A stretch of DNA of 64,000 bases, from the NCBI GenBank assembly GCA_016800925.1, contig JABCPU010000243.1, positions 39,984 to 103,983 of the forward strand, read 5' to 3'. Below the pieces are notes generated by a model, which was given only the letters and a program-made list of their open reading frames with translations, did no database searches and was not told the origin of the DNA. A program made the position numbers and the translations under genes. Source of the DNA: Suillus spraguei (Eukaryota > Basidiomycota > Agaricomycetes > Boletales > Suillaceae). Positions 32,821 through 45,135 of this stretch are shown here, piece after piece (positions within the stretch are counted from its first letter, which is position 1; every line of letters begins with the position of its first letter).

Positions 32821-34732
32821 ACATGGGTATGGGTATCGTGAAGGTAGATTTCACACCGTCACAGTACTTTGGTAACTGAGCTCACCTTTCACGAGGGCAT
32901 GGTTTCAGTCAGTCATTATATTTTAGATATCACTGTCATTTGCGAGCTTTCGTCTCGTCGTATTTATCGCTGTTCGCTCCCTTGACCTAATACTACACTC
33001 GTTATCCAGAATTGAGGGACGGGCTTTTACGTGTGTCATCGCGTATGAGCATGTCCCTCAGTCGTGGATTTGGTCACGTATACACATATCTGGAGTTCGC
33101 AGCCAGCAATTTCGTGCCGTTATCACTTCTCTGTATGTACTTTTGATCGTGTCCTCAGGTTTACGTTCAATAGTTCGTGTTCGTGCGCCTTGCTCGTCGC
33201 AGTCACGATTCTTGCATAGGTGAGTTTGTCGCGAACTTGTCGGGTTCATCTCACATTCACATGTATTTCAGGAACTTGGCCCAGCAAGTGTCATCTTGGA
33301 TGTCCAGAGAATGAGAACTGGGGGTTGAACAACGACATGGGCGCGACGCAGAGTACAGTTTTTGGGACGAATTGCGCTGTGAGTTGTGAACCTCGGTGTC
33401 TTTTTGTACGCTCCACATTCCCCTCGTCAATTTTTCGGTCACCCTTGCTCTTCCGACTTGTATTGGTGTCGACAAAGAAATGATCGTTCGTGATCGTCTA
33501 TATCATCTAATACTGAGATCAATGGATTGTCCTAGAACCCAGTTGTCTTTGTGATATGAGAGACACGTCTGATTCGCAGAACTGATATCTTATGCGTTAG
33601 CATCTTGTACCCCCTGCGTGTTCCATACTAACGCGTCTCAATCAGGATCGCATGCAATCTTCTCAGTTTCACTGTATGCAGCCGAAATGTTCATCAGGTG
33701 ATGATAACCTTGTCGCCAAACTATCGCAGCAGACTGTCACTAAGTAGAAGACAGCAAACCGACATGAAGGCCTTTATTCACCTCCTGTTTTTTTGTTAGA
33801 CATCTGTGAACGTTGTACAAACACAAAGCTTCACGAGATGGTATGTTACGCACTCCAAAACCCGCTTACACTATTTACAAGCTCTCAGATCTCGGTGTTC
33901 TAATGCGTCATACAATATGCATCGCTGGAATCCCAGTGCTTCGCCCTCATGAGTCTGCGTTCAAACCATAGCACTAGTATTCACGGAGAGGTTATTACGT
34001 CCGAGGAGGAGCCCCAATAGTCAAATGGAAGGACTAGTTCGAGGTGAATCGATGACGAAGAATATGCAAACGTCTATACTACGGTGTTCTACTTCCAAGG
34101 CTTTCTTGGAACCTTCCTAGTAAGGTAAGTGCTTCCATTCTAATGTGTCATATAGATTTATTCCCGCTAACATAAGGGAGTAGGTTATATTGTGTTTTAC
34201 ACTGGGACCTCATTCAGATCAGTCGACTTCTTGTGTCTGTTGCTTTTGAATCGCATTCTTCTCTCGTCTCTTCTTCGATTGCTCGTTCGTTCGGCCATCT
34301 GAGCTCAAGTTCGCGTTTCGCTGAAATTCCCATGGCCTCAATGATTCATGCTCACTACCGATGTCGAATTCGAGGTCGCGTGTGGTCTCGATGTTGTGTT
34401 TGGGATGCACTAGACTGCTGCGTGGCCACCGTTTTGTGGGAAGACGAGACTCCCGTTCCAATCCTCTACTATGTCTGGCCTTCAAGGTGGTGACAGCGTC
34501 TCACTGTCCTCGTTTTTAATATCTGATGATTTCCTTATGTGTTTCCAGAAACTTATGTATACTTGGTGGTAATGTCAATCTATTGAACCTGCCGCTGATG
34601 GTGAATTAGAATTATCTCACTCTTCGTCCCTCGTCGGGGCAATTTTAATGTCTCATAGACGTCGAGACTCGAACTTTATTGTCTATGCGGGCCGTGTCAA
34701 TCAGGGGCCCATATGTTTTTAACTTAGTAAGT
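32821..34732. other. No gene recognised
   Basis: About 1.9 kb with only short frames. A possible small first exon at 33338 (MGATQSTVFGTNCA before GTGAGT) resembles a myristoylated start, but no following exon was found. A Lys/Arg-rich minus frame at 34219-34485 has no recognised domain. Confidence 0.35.
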
Positions 34733-35165
34733 CTCGTCAAGTGGAAGAGCCTGGCCAGCGTGGTTATCATAACAAAATCAAAATCTGTTTTCTTCGACTA
34801 CGCAAGTTCGAAACCTGCTGTACTACAATTGTTTTTTCTGTCGGAACACACTTTACATTTATTGATGGATGGTTTTTTTAGAAGTTCACCGGAACTGGTC
34901 TTAGCCAGGTGGTTGCTACAACAGAATCAAAATCTGTTTCTCCTGCACTGCACTGTATAGTTTCGAAACCTGCTGACGACGAAATTTTTTTCTATCGGAA
35001 CCCACTTTGATATTCACTCGTGGGTGGTTTCTTTGGTTGTTACGATAGAGTCTAAATCTTTCTCTTGGACTGTACAGGTTCGAAACCCGAGGTTTTTTTA
35101 TCGGAACACACTTTGGTAATTCACTCATGGATGATTTCTTTGGAAGTTCGTTTTAACTGGTCTGT
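34733..35165 (+). repeat. tRNA-Leu-like repeat cluster 1 (three units)
   Basis: Units with anticodon-arm-like sequence at about 34768, 34924 and 35046. The second has AGCCAGGTGGTTGC (A-box-like), ACAGAATCAAAATCTGT (perfect 5-bp stem around a loop that would carry CAA), a T-loop TTTCGAAA and a T-run (pol III-type terminator). The third has lost the first half. Between units lies TCGGAACACACTTTGATATTCACTC-like spacer. See the larger array at 43614. Confidence 0.7.
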
Positions 35166-35538
35166 GATTGTACGATTCAAGTATTGCCTCAAGCTTAATT
35201 TCAACACAAATCACGGTCAAGATCTTCTTGACGAAAATTGACGACGAAGCTTGACAAGTTGAGATCATCATATTTCAGGACATTCGTGCCTGTCCGGTAA
35301 GTACGAACGAGATAATGGCCAGTCTTTTCGGCAACATCGTGGATAAAACTAGCCATGAATCTATCAACCCAAGAAAAGGATGGTGAGACAGCCGAAAAAG
35401 TTGAGCCATACGGTGGATAACAGATTTGTGATGTAGTACAGGTGTCTCGGACTTTGTACATACACAACTTGTAATATTCATTCTGCTATACTTCAGTCCA
35501 TGCATTTCGTGTGAAGTTATCGACGGAATCATCAATTA

Positions 35539-36771
35539 TCATAATTCAACATGCGTATCTCCTGAGCCGCTATACTGTCCAGTAGTCCATGGCTCTGCAG
35601 CCGATACCGTGAAACTAAGACTCGGAGATTCGAACGCGTCCATACTGGGTTCTATCAACTGACTGGCTCCACCATCCTGACTACTTATCGACGACGCCAG
35701 TACAGCCGACGTAGCAGTAGTGGCAGCTGTCACAGTAGCCGTTATAACATCCCCAGCCTTCTGCACCACCGCGCGCGTACTCGAGCCGGAGCTTGGCAAT
35801 AATCTCGTCCAGAAAAAGGCAATGCGTAGCCCGCGGTCAATAATGCGCTGCTTCAGGATGAAGAGGACCACGAGGCCAAAAAACACGAGGCCGGAAATAA
35901 TAAGGATGCGGTCGAGCCAGTCTGTCTTTTCGAGTGCGGTAATAAGGTGTTTGGAGGTGCCAAGGATGAGATCGAGCATGTCGTGCGATGTGGACGCAGA
36001 TCGGAGAGTTGCGGTAGATGATTCTGTGCGAAACAGGCTATAGGTATTAGAACAAATTGGTATGGCGAGGTACTTGCCTAGTAGTTGGGTGGACAGGACA
36101 CTGCGCTCGAGCTCTTTCTGCATGAGTCCCATTGTTCGTTGCAATGCTTCTGTGACATCATGATTGGCTTTCATGAGTGCATCTTCGCTGTAGTTCGCTG
36201 GTCAGTCATATCGAAGAATAAGAATGCGGGCCGCGCACGAACACGACTTTCTCGCCCGAAGAGCTTGTACTTTTCTCACGAATGGCAGGGGACCTCAACA
36301 GTTCCTCTCGCTGTGACCGACTTTGAGCGTCAATAGCACGTTTCGACGCTAGTAATGCTGCTCGAGAGTCCTTGCGTAGACTAACATGAAGGAAAAAGAC
36401 CTGTCAGAGAAGATAATACTGGACGGTCGAACGGCTACATACTTGACTAACGAGTCACGAAAAACTTCAGCTTTTCTCCTCAGCTCTCTCTTCGCCCGTT
36501 CAGTCCTGTGGTCATCAACCAGGACATCTAGCTCCTGCAAGTAGTTAATATGGGTTGAGCTTCAATGCACGAACTGACAAACCTCAATCTGCCTTGCTAG
36601 ACCTTCAATGTCCTCCCTGACCTCTGCGGCCCATGCTTGTTGCGTGGTCAAAGGACCGGTGCAAGTTCGCAGACGAGGAATCTGAAAAGTTAAAAGGTCA
36701 TTATGGTGCCGTTCGATGGATTCGATTAGAGAGAGAGCTTCAGCATCTAGCGTTGTTGAGATAGGTGGCAT
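35539..36771 (-). CDS. SEC20: Sec20 family ER SNARE (Golgi-to-ER retrograde transport)
   Basis: Sec20 acts with Tip20/Dsl1 and Ufe1 in fusion of COPI vesicles with the ER. Exon 1 (36583-36771) encodes MPPISTTLDAEALSLIES onward. Exon 2 (36443-36534) has ELDVLVDDHRTERAKRELRR, followed by a lysine-rich exon (LRKDSRAALLASKRAID). The next exon starts before ALMKANHDVTEAL and MGLMQKELERSVLSTQLL. The last exon has ESSTATLRS, the SNARE-like segment, DWLDRILIISG and one C-terminal membrane anchor (LVFFGLVVLFIL) with a basic QRIIDRG. Joining QLL to ESS needs a 54-nt GC-AG intron (CTAG|GCAAGT...CGCACAG), which is also open if read through. The C-terminal tail beyond the anchor is Ser/Thr/Ala-rich. The exon 3/4 junction near 36205-36260 is the least certain. 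Confidence 0.85.
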
Positions 36772-36794
36772 GTCTGAAGGTGGACGCTACAAAT

Positions 36795-36990
36795 ATAGCT
36801 TATGAAATCTGTTTCTCTTGGACTGTGCATTGACATTCACTCATGGATAGTTTCCTTAAAGGTTTATCTTAACCGGTCTTTGCCCATGTGCAAATTGAAT
36901 ATTCTTTGTTGTCGGGGTACATACCAAGGTATGTCTAAATCATTGCAATCACTGTTGACCAAGATGGACATATGTCCAAACCAAACCTTC
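36795..36990 (+). repeat. Partial tRNA-Leu-like unit and edge of the WW/WD40 duplication
   Basis: AAATCTGTTTCTCTTGGACTG is the 3' half of the repeat anticodon arm, here joined directly to TGACATTCACTCATGGATAG without a T-arm. It is followed by the array-end motif TGCCCATGTGCAAATTG. At 36945-37005 begins the segment (ATATGTCCAAACCAAACC) shared with 39800-39850. Confidence 0.6.
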
Positions 36991-37186
36991 TCTGGAAGCC
37001 CTCGCTCACATACACCGTCGTCATGACCCCATACTCACACTCACTATCCTCATCTTTCAGCCCATCAGAATTGCACTCAAATCCTCCACTACATCCACTG
37101 TCATCCCCGAATGATCGCCTTCACTCGTCGAGAAATAACCACTCACAAGAACCATGATATTAACCTCCCCCTTAGACAACCAAGGA

Positions 37187-39449
37187 CTAGTTCGATACGG
37201 GCCGACGACGAATAAGATAAAATCCACAGCATGCTATCAGAATTTCTCCTGCCTCAAAATCAGAACTTTGCCCCTGAGCACTTTGTCTTCGGGACCCTTG
37301 GACCCCTGCTACAGATTGTATCTGCTGCGTCGAGCTGTTGACATTCTTGCCATCGTTGGTATTTGTGCGTAGCATAGCTGCAGCTGCTTCTGCGTCGGTC
37401 TCAGGGGTAATGCCATATCTCTGTAAAGTTATTTGAGTGAATCACTAAGGCCTGCAGTGATGACAAGCGGCTCACATCTTCCTCACGGCAAGGAGTGACA
37501 TCGACGGGGTGCCTGGAGATTCTCACAGGAAACAAGCTGAAATTCAATCTCCGGGGCTGAAGGTGTATGGGTTGCGGCACATTTGGAGATTGATTCTTGG
37601 AGTACAGGAAGTCGAAGAAGTCACGCAGACGAGGCGAAGGTGATGTGCCTGCTGAGCGACGAGGAGTGCGATTGGTGTCATCACCCCAGAACTCATTTCC
37701 CTATCTCAGTGTCAGGCCAGCGAGAGCTCATGAATAATAAAACTGCACTCACATATCTTGCGGGCCTCCTGCGTTGCTTTGCCGTATAGGCGCGAGAGAG
37801 AACTATTGAAACAGATGAGCGCAGGGTCGTGTCGTTTGCAGTCAACTAGCGCACGTCTCTAGTTGGAACTGCACGTCCCTTGTAAATAAGTCAGAAGAGG
37901 TATGAAAGAGAAGAAAAACAACTCACCTTGAGCTTCACGCTGAACTCTGCATCGCCCTGACCAATGTACAAGACTATTTAGAAAATACACCGACGAAAAT
38001 AATATAACACGCACACCAACCCACGAGAATGCTTGAGGACTGCTTCCAGGTTCCACACATAGATTTTTCCATCCTGTCCACTGATAGCACTGGCAAAGTA
38101 TTGTCCATCGGAGGACATGGCAACAGCCAAGACATTGTTATCGTGCCAGAGTGGGTCTCCCACTTGCTGATTTGTTTCGAGGTCCCAGATACGAACTGAG
38201 TGGTCATATGATGCACTGAGAAGATGACATCCATTGGGAGACAGACAAAGGGAATAAATCTGGCTGGTATGACCGTGAAAAACGAAGAGTTCTTCACCGT
38301 CAATTGACTGCCATTTTCGAATGGTGTGATCAGTTAAGGATGCAAATATGTGAGCGCCATCCTTGGACCAACACAATGATATTACCCAATCTTCATCCGC
38401 ATGTCCCTTGATCTCCATGAGCAGCTCGCCGTTCTTTGACCATACACGAATCTTGTCTTCACACCCACTCGCAAATTTGTCGCCTTGTGGAGAGTATTTG
38501 ATTGTCGTCACAAATTCATTGCCTCTCTTTATCGAAGGTGCCATCTGTCGGCCAGTGGCTGGGTTCCATCGTCGTATGGTGCCGCGTTTCGATCCACCTG
38601 CTACCTCCGCCCCGTTCGGAGACCAGTCAAGGCACGTCACTCCATCACTATTTTCCTCCCATGGGTGACCTACTAAGCTCTCCTCCTTGATATTCCACAG
38701 TCGTAATCTGTCATCTCTGCATTCGCTTACGACCATCAATCCATCCGGAGACACCGCTATTGTGTTTACAACTCCTTAATCACTGCCGAAAGGCTTTCCC
38801 ACTGGCTGTCCAGCTCTTGTCCACTGGCAAATCGAACCGTCGTCTGAGATATTCGTTATATTGCCAGTAGTGCCCAAGTAGGCAAGGTTGTAGTTGTACC
38901 ACGAACCGCCACACTTGATGATGCACTCTAGCATCAAACTCCCTGGTGGACGTTCTGGCATTTGTTTCTTCCACGATGTGGTCTGAGCGTTGTGGTCGAC
39001 GAAGTAGGACCGACCGAGTGGTGAAATGTGCCATTCATGTCTAGGAGTAGAGAACTCGGGGTGATCTATGCTCGACTGTGAATTTCTTGCTTTCATCGCA
39101 CTTTTCGTGACTCACCTAGCCGCACTCCTGGTAAAGGTCGGTGAAATGTAGTCTTGAAGAGTACCTCATCACGATAATATAGTGGTTGGTCGTCCGCCTC
39201 CGCCTTACCCTCTGTCCACATAGGAGGGAGCGCCTTGTTCCCTCCTATTTGATATGAGGACCATCAATTGGTTTTAAAATGTACTGACTCACCTTCCCAA
39301 AGTGCACCCTGGCGGTGCTGTGCACCATAGGGTGGTGGATTCTTTTCGCGCTCTAGGGGAGAAACGGGCCCTGATGAGTCTGAGAGTAGTCCTTGATTTG
39401 CCTTTCTCTGTTTCGCTGATGTACTTGACTTGGCTTTTGGATGCAGCAT
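37187..39449 (-). pseudogene. WW/WD40 beta-propeller protein, copy W1 (one nonsense codon)
   Basis: The start MLHPKAKSSTSAKQRKANQG at 39449 is followed by a short intron and a linker exon. A WW domain follows (HEWHISPLGRSYFVDHNAQT, near 39040), then about seven WD40 blades (examples: DDRLRLWNIKEES, KRGTIRRWNPATGR, DHTIRKWQSIDGE, DHSVRIWDLETNQ). Small exons then lead to a C-terminal tail (NEFWGDDTNRTPRRS, CREED, ACCGFYLIRRRP). Such proteins are scaffolds, and this family is expanded in Agaricomycetes with unknown partners. TAA at 38776-38778 interrupts blade 1, where W2 reads GAA (SDEGGVN). A one-base loss lies near 37775. Apart from these two breaks the frame is well kept. Confidence 0.72.
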
Positions 39450-40505
39450 GATGATAATCGGTGATAGTGGAATTGATAAAGAGACCTGCTAGATACTTCC
39501 AGGTGCTCACGTGCCGCGGAAAGACAGTGTTCTTTCATGCTGTGCAAATAATACTTTGATATGTACGCACCAAATATATAAGTGTGCACATTGTGATCGA
39601 AGAGAACAAGTGATGACAACGAGCAACTGATTATTCTGCAATAACAAGCGCTAAACTGCGGACCACTGCACAGAGTATCTAGAATGCACTCGCGATCATG
39701 AAGAACACTGCAGGCAGTGAGACCTATCAGTATTTTGAACATTCTTGCAATGCCGTCGGGGAACAAACGAAGGTGCGTCTGAATCATCGCAATCACTGTC
39801 CACCAAAGTGGAATATATGTCCAAACCAAACCTTCTCTGGAAGCCATTGCGTGTTGACATGGTTCAGGCATAAATTAGTACTATGTTTTTTCGTCGTCTG
39901 ATATATTTCTTGCAGTCAAAGCTCCTGCGCATTATGACTGAAATACAAGTTTTTCGAGCAGTCGCACAAGGTGTTCGGAGGCCAATAGAAGTTACCTACC
40001 TTACTAGGAAGGTTCTGAGAAGTAGAAGCCATGGAAGTAGAGCACGGTGGTCTGACTTTCCGTGAACATCCACAAGTGGCCCTATCGCATGTGATGGGTT
40101 TCATCTGCCAGCAGATATGAGCCGTCCTCTAATAGGACCAATGTACGTCTACTGCAACTTGATTTGAACCATCTGCTGTCTGTGCGGCCCTAATCGACGA
40201 CGTTCGGCAGCTCGTCTACCCACCGACGTGTTTGACAACAAGGTAGTATTCACTGATTCTGATAATTATGGTAATACTACAAACATCACTTCAGAAGCCC
40301 ATTCAAACCGTCAGCCGCGCCATCACTCACATACAACATCGTCACGACCCCATACTTACACTCACTACCCTCATCTTTCAGCCCATCAGAATTGCGCTCA
40401 AATCCTCCACTACATCCACTGTCATCCCCGAATGATCGCCTTGACTCGTCGAGAAATATCCACTCACAAGAACCATGATATTAGCCTCCCCCTTAGACGG
40501 AAAGA
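39450..40505. other. W1 upstream region and W2 3' flank
   Basis: 39775-39850 and 40340-40500 repeat 36950-37190 (ATATGTCCAAACCAAACC, CCTCCACTACATCCACTGTC). This marks the edge of a tandem duplication of about 3 kb carrying the WW/WD40 genes. No separate gene is seen. Confidence 0.5.
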
Positions 40506-42757
40506 CTAGTTTGACGCGGGCCGACGACGAACAAGATAAAATCCGCAGCATCCTATCAGAGGTTCTCCGGCTTCAAAATCAGAACTTTGCCCCTGAACAC
40601 TTTGTCTTTGAGACCCTTGGATCCCTGCTACAGATTGTATCTGCTGCGTCGAGTTGTTGACATTCTTGCTATCATTGGTATTTGTGCGTTGCATAGCTGC
40701 AGCTGCTTCTGCGTCGGTCTCAGGGGTAATGCCATATCTCTGTAAAATTATTGGAGTGATATCACAAAGGCGCGTAGTAATGATTAGCGACTCACGTCTT
40801 CGTCTTGGCAAGGAGCAACATCGGTGGGATGCCTGGAGATTCTCACAGGAAAGAAGTTGAAATTCAATCTCCGGGGCTGAAGGTGTATGGGTTGCGGCAC
40901 ATTTGAAGATTGATTGCTGGAGCGCAGGAAGTCAAAGAAGTTGCGCAGATGACGCGGAGATGATGTATCCGCTGAGTGACGAGGAGTGTGGCCGGTGTCA
41001 TCGCCCCAGAAGTCATTTCCCTGTCTCAGTGTCAGGCTAGCAAGAGCTCAGGAAGAATAAAACTGGACTCACATATCTCGCCAAGCCTCTGTTGTTGCTT
41101 TGTCGTATAGGCGCAAGAGAGAACTATTGAAACAAATGAGCGCAGGGTTGTGTTGTTTGCAGTCAACTAGCGCACAACTCTAGATGGGACTACACGTCCC
41201 TGGTAAAGAAGTTAGAAAGAGGTGATAAAGAAAAGTAAAATAACTGACCTTGAGCTTCGTGTTGGACTCTGTATCGCCCTGACCATGCACATCACTATTT
41301 GAGAAAGACACCGACGAAAATAATATAGACACGCACGCCAATCCCACGAGCAAGCGTGAGTGCATCTTCTAAGCTCCAGATATAAATTTTTGTATTCGGT
41401 GCATAGATAGAACTGGCAAAGTATCGTCCACCGGAGGACATGGCAACATCTCTGACTCTATCATCGTGCCACAGTGGATCTCCAACTTGCTGATTGGTTT
41501 CGAGATCCTAGATACGAACTGAGTAGTCGAATGATGCAGTGACAAGATGGCATCCATCGGGAGACAGACAAAGGGAACAAATGTTGGCAGTATGACCCTG
41601 AAAAGCGACCAGTTCTTCACCGTCAATTGATTGCCATTTTCGGATGGTGTGATCTTGTAAGGAAGCGAAGATGTATGCGCCATCCTTGGACCAACACAAT
41701 ATTGACATCACCCAGCTGTCACGTGCCTTGATCTCGATGAGCAGCTTGCCGTTCTTTGACCACACGCGAATCTTGTCTTCACAGCCACTTGCGAATTTGT
41801 CGCCTTGTGGAGAATATTTGATTGTCATCACAAATTCATTGCTTGTCTTTATCGGGGGTGCAATTTGTCGGCCAGTTGTCGAGTTCCATCGTCGTATAGT
41901 GCCGTCTTTCGATCCGCCTGCTACTTCCGCCCCGTTCGGAGACCAATCGAGGCACACCAGTCCGTCACTATTCCCCTCCCACGGATGACCTACCAAGCTC
42001 TCCTCCTTTATATTCCACAGTCGTAATCTGCCATTTCCGCATTCGCCTACGACCATCAATCCATCTGGAGACACTGCTATCCTGTTTACACCTCCTTCGT
42101 CACTGCCGAAAGGCTTTCCCACTGGCTGTCCAGCTCTTGTCCACTGGTAAACTAAACCATCCAATATACTTATTATATTGCCAGTGGTGCCCAAGCAGGC
42201 AAGGCTGTCGAAGTACCACGATCTGTCGCACTTGATGATGCACTCTGGCATCAGACTCCCTGCTGGACGTTCTGGTGTTGGTTTCTTCCACGATGTGGTC
42301 TGAGTGTTGTGGTTGACGAAGTAGGACCGACCGAGTGGTGAGATGTGCCATTCGCATCTGGGAATGAGGAGCCCGGGATGATCTATGCTCGACTGTAAGT
42401 TTCTCGCTCTCATCACACTTTTCGTCGTTTACCTAGTCGCACTCCCGGTAAAGGTCGGTATGACGTATACATGGAGAATTCCTCGTCACAATATACTTGT
42501 CCGTCACCCACCCCCACCTCTGCCCACATAGAAGGGAGCACCTCATTACCTCCTGCTTGATAGTGAGTCAATCAAAAGGTTTTGCAATATGCTGGCTCAC
42601 CTTTCCAGAGTGCATCCTGGCGGTGCTGTCCACCATAGAGTGGCGGATTCTTTTCACGCTTCAAGGGAGCGACTAGTCCCGTTGAGTTTGATAGCAGTCT
42701 TTGATTTGCCTTTTTCTGTTTCGCCGACGTGCTTGACTCGGTCTCTGAGTGCAGCAT
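40506..42757 (-). pseudogene. WW/WD40 beta-propeller protein, copy W2 (one nonsense codon)
   Basis: Tandem paralogue of W1 with the same start (MLHSETESSTSAKQKKANQ), linker exon, WW domain (CEWHISPLGRSYFVNHNTQT) and WD40 blades read without a break from 42416 to 41511. TAG at 41508-41510 replaces the Trp of RIWDLE in blade 6. The frame then continues (DLETNQQVGDPLWHD). A one-base loss lies near 41283. Introns of about 50 nt join the tail exons (FSLAPIRQSNNRG, GNDFWGDDTGHTPRHS, CQDED, IGCCGFYLVRRRPASN). W1 and W2 are broken at different places, so the ancestor was intact. Confidence 0.72.
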
Positions 42758-42759
42758 GA

Positions 42760-43613
42760 CAATTCTTGGGGCGTTGGTGATGGCGGAGGTAATGAAAAGA
42801 CTTGTTGGATATGCTGTACTTGCAGGCGCCCTGCTTAGGCGATAACCTGTGCAGGGAGATGCTGTGATTTTAGGCGTCAATTGCTGACCAGCTCTTTCCC
42901 GTATATTCAGCGAATATTAACATTTCAATGATCGTATGGAGAATTAACCTTCACAAAACAGTATAGACACACAAATCATTACGATAATAAATACTAAAAT
43001 TCCCAATCAATGGAGCCCATCTGCGTCATCAGCCGCACTATGTCCATAATCATCGCACTATCTCATCCACTATTTTCATTCTCCAGCCCATCCAACGCTC
43101 TTCTTCGATTCCATAGCTCAAACACACCGCTGACCCCTCAATACCAAACACCTCAAGCTCTTCTGGCAACATACTCGCACGCATCATTCGGGTAGGCCAC
43201 TCAGCAGGATTCTTTGTAAGCGGATCAGGTGTACAGTGGAGCAGCCGGTGGTGTTGGTGGAGAGAAAGAGGTAGAGGTGTCAAGGGGCTCGGCAGGTCTC
43301 GGGGTCGTACAAGCCACTGATCTGATCCATCAAAATCAGTTCTCCTTCTCCTCTCTAGAGAGCAGTACTGGCCCAGGACTCACAGAGCAAACCCAAACAC
43401 AATTTGTCCAGCGTTGCCAGTCTCCTTTTCTTTGCGTGTCTGCGATAGTATCTCCTGGCATATTTTGCTAACTGCAGCTCAAAATTTCGGGAAAATTGTG
43501 CGCGGAGCAATGGCAACTTCAAGATGGAGGGAAAGTTTTGTGCTAATATGACCAAGTTGTGGTAAGCGTTGTTGGATGAACCAGATGCATTAAGGACGTG
43601 AGCGACGTCGTTA
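42760..43613. other. Spacer with one coding-like minus-strand block
   Basis: On the minus strand, 43283-43050 encodes PLTKNPAEWPTRMMRASMLP then EELEVFGIEG and SYGIEEERWMGW up to a TGA. This looks like the conserved end of a protein, but I do not recognise it. No upstream exon is evident. Confidence 0.3.
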
Positions 43614-45135
43614 AAGTAGCCTGGTTACCGCAACAGAATCAAAATCTGTTTCTCTTGGACTACGCAGGTTCGAAACCTGCTGAACTACAGTTTTTCTTCT
43701 ATCGGAACACACTTTGACATTTATTCATCAATTTCTTTAGAAGTCCACCATAACTGGCATTAGCCAGGCGGTTGCTGCAACAGAATCAAAATCTAACTGT
43801 GCAGGTTTGAAACCTGCCGATGTCGAAGTTTCTTTTCTATCGGAACGCACTTTGATGTTCACTCGTGGATGGGTTCTTTAGAAGTTCGCCGTAACTGGTC
43901 TTGGCCAGGTGGTTGCCACAAAATCAAAATTTGTTTCCCTTGAACTATGCAGGTTCGAAATCTGCTGACGACGAGCTTTTTTCCTATCGGAACACCCTTT
44001 GTTATTCACTCGTGGATGCTTTTCTTGGAACTGCACCGTAACTGGTGTTAGCAAGATGGCTGCCACAACAGAATCAAAATCTGTTTCTCTTGAAGTGTGT
44101 AGGTTCGAAACCTGCTGATGATAACAGTTTTTTTGCTATCAAAACACACATTGACATTCGCTCATGGATGGTTTCCGTAGAGGTTCGTCTTAACTGGTCC
44201 TTGCCCCTGTGCAAATCGTTATTGCACCTTAAATTTTACTCCATGATGCATGACGAGTCGCGCCTTCGGACATATGTTCAAAACACTAATTATACTGTGC
44301 GTCGTGAGGATAAGTTTTCAACTCAGGATGAGTCGCCAAGTGGGAGTGAAGACTTTAGCCTGGCTAGTGTAGTTACCACCACAGAATCGAAATCTGTTTC
44401 TCTTGCACGTTCGAAACCTGCTGAACTATAGTTTTGTCTATCAGAACGCACTTTGACATTCATTCATGGACGGTTTCTTCAGAAGTTCACCGCAACTGGT
44501 CTTAGTCAGATGGTTGCGACAACAGAATCAAAATCTGTTTCTCTTGGACTGTGCAGGTTTGAAACCTGCCGACGACGAGGTTTTTTTCTATTGAAACACA
44601 CCTTGACATTCACTCATGGATGGCTTCTTCAAGAGTTCATCATCACTGGACTTAGCTAGGCGGTTGCCACAACAAAATCAAAATCTGTTTATCTTGAACT
44701 GTGCGGGTTCAAAACCTGCCGATGACGAGATTTTTTCTACCAGAACACACTTTGATGTTCACTACGTGGACAGTTTCTTTGAAAGTTCACCGTAGCTGGT
44801 GTTAGCCTGGTAGTTGCCATGATAGAATGAAAATCTGTTTCTCTTGGACTGTGCAGGTTCGAAACCTGCCGACGAGAAGGTTTTTTCTATTGGAACACAC
44901 CTTCATATTCACCTGTGATGGTTTCTTTGGCAGTCCATTGTAACTAGTCTTAGCCTGATGGTTACCACAACAGAATCAAAATCTGTTTCTCTTTCCTGTG
45001 TAGGTTCAAAACCTGCTGATGACAGCATTTTTTTTATCGGAACACACCTTGACATCCACTCATTGATGGTTTCCTTAGAGGTCCATCTTAACTGGTCTTA
45101 GCCCCTGTGCAAATTGTTGATGCAACATTGATATT
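43614..45135 (+). repeat. tRNA-Leu-like tandem array (nine units, period about 145 bp)
   Basis: Anticodon-arm-like blocks start near 43637, 43778, 43922, 44069, 44380, 44524, 44674, 44823 and 44966. A typical unit (44503-44587) has TAGTCAGATGG (A-box-like), stem ACAGA/TCTGT with loop ATCAAAA (U33 equivalent, anticodon CAA = Leu), T-arm GCAGG/CCTGC with loop TTYGAAA, matching the B-box GGTTCGANNCC in most units, and a run of about seven T. A spacer of about 60 bp (CGGAACACACTTTGACATTCA) separates units. The D-arm and acceptor stem do not pair well, so these are tRNA-derived repeats rather than clear functional tRNAs. After units 4 and 9 the same 100-150 bp end segment follows (GCCCCTGTGCAAATYGTTR), which implies a higher-order duplication. 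Confidence 0.8.

Noticed and set aside
33338..33385. Start of a myristoylated protein (MGATQST)
   Set aside because: No following exon or family could be found, and the 14-residue peptide alone is not evidence.
34219..34485. Lys/Arg-rich minus-strand ORF as a nuclear protein
   Set aside because: No domain, intron structure or paralogue; composition alone is not enough.
44503..44587. A functional tRNA-Leu gene
   Set aside because: The anticodon and T-arms fit, but the D-stem does not pair, the acceptor stem shows only about half of its pairs and the long Leu variable arm is not evident. It was called tRNA-like repeat instead.
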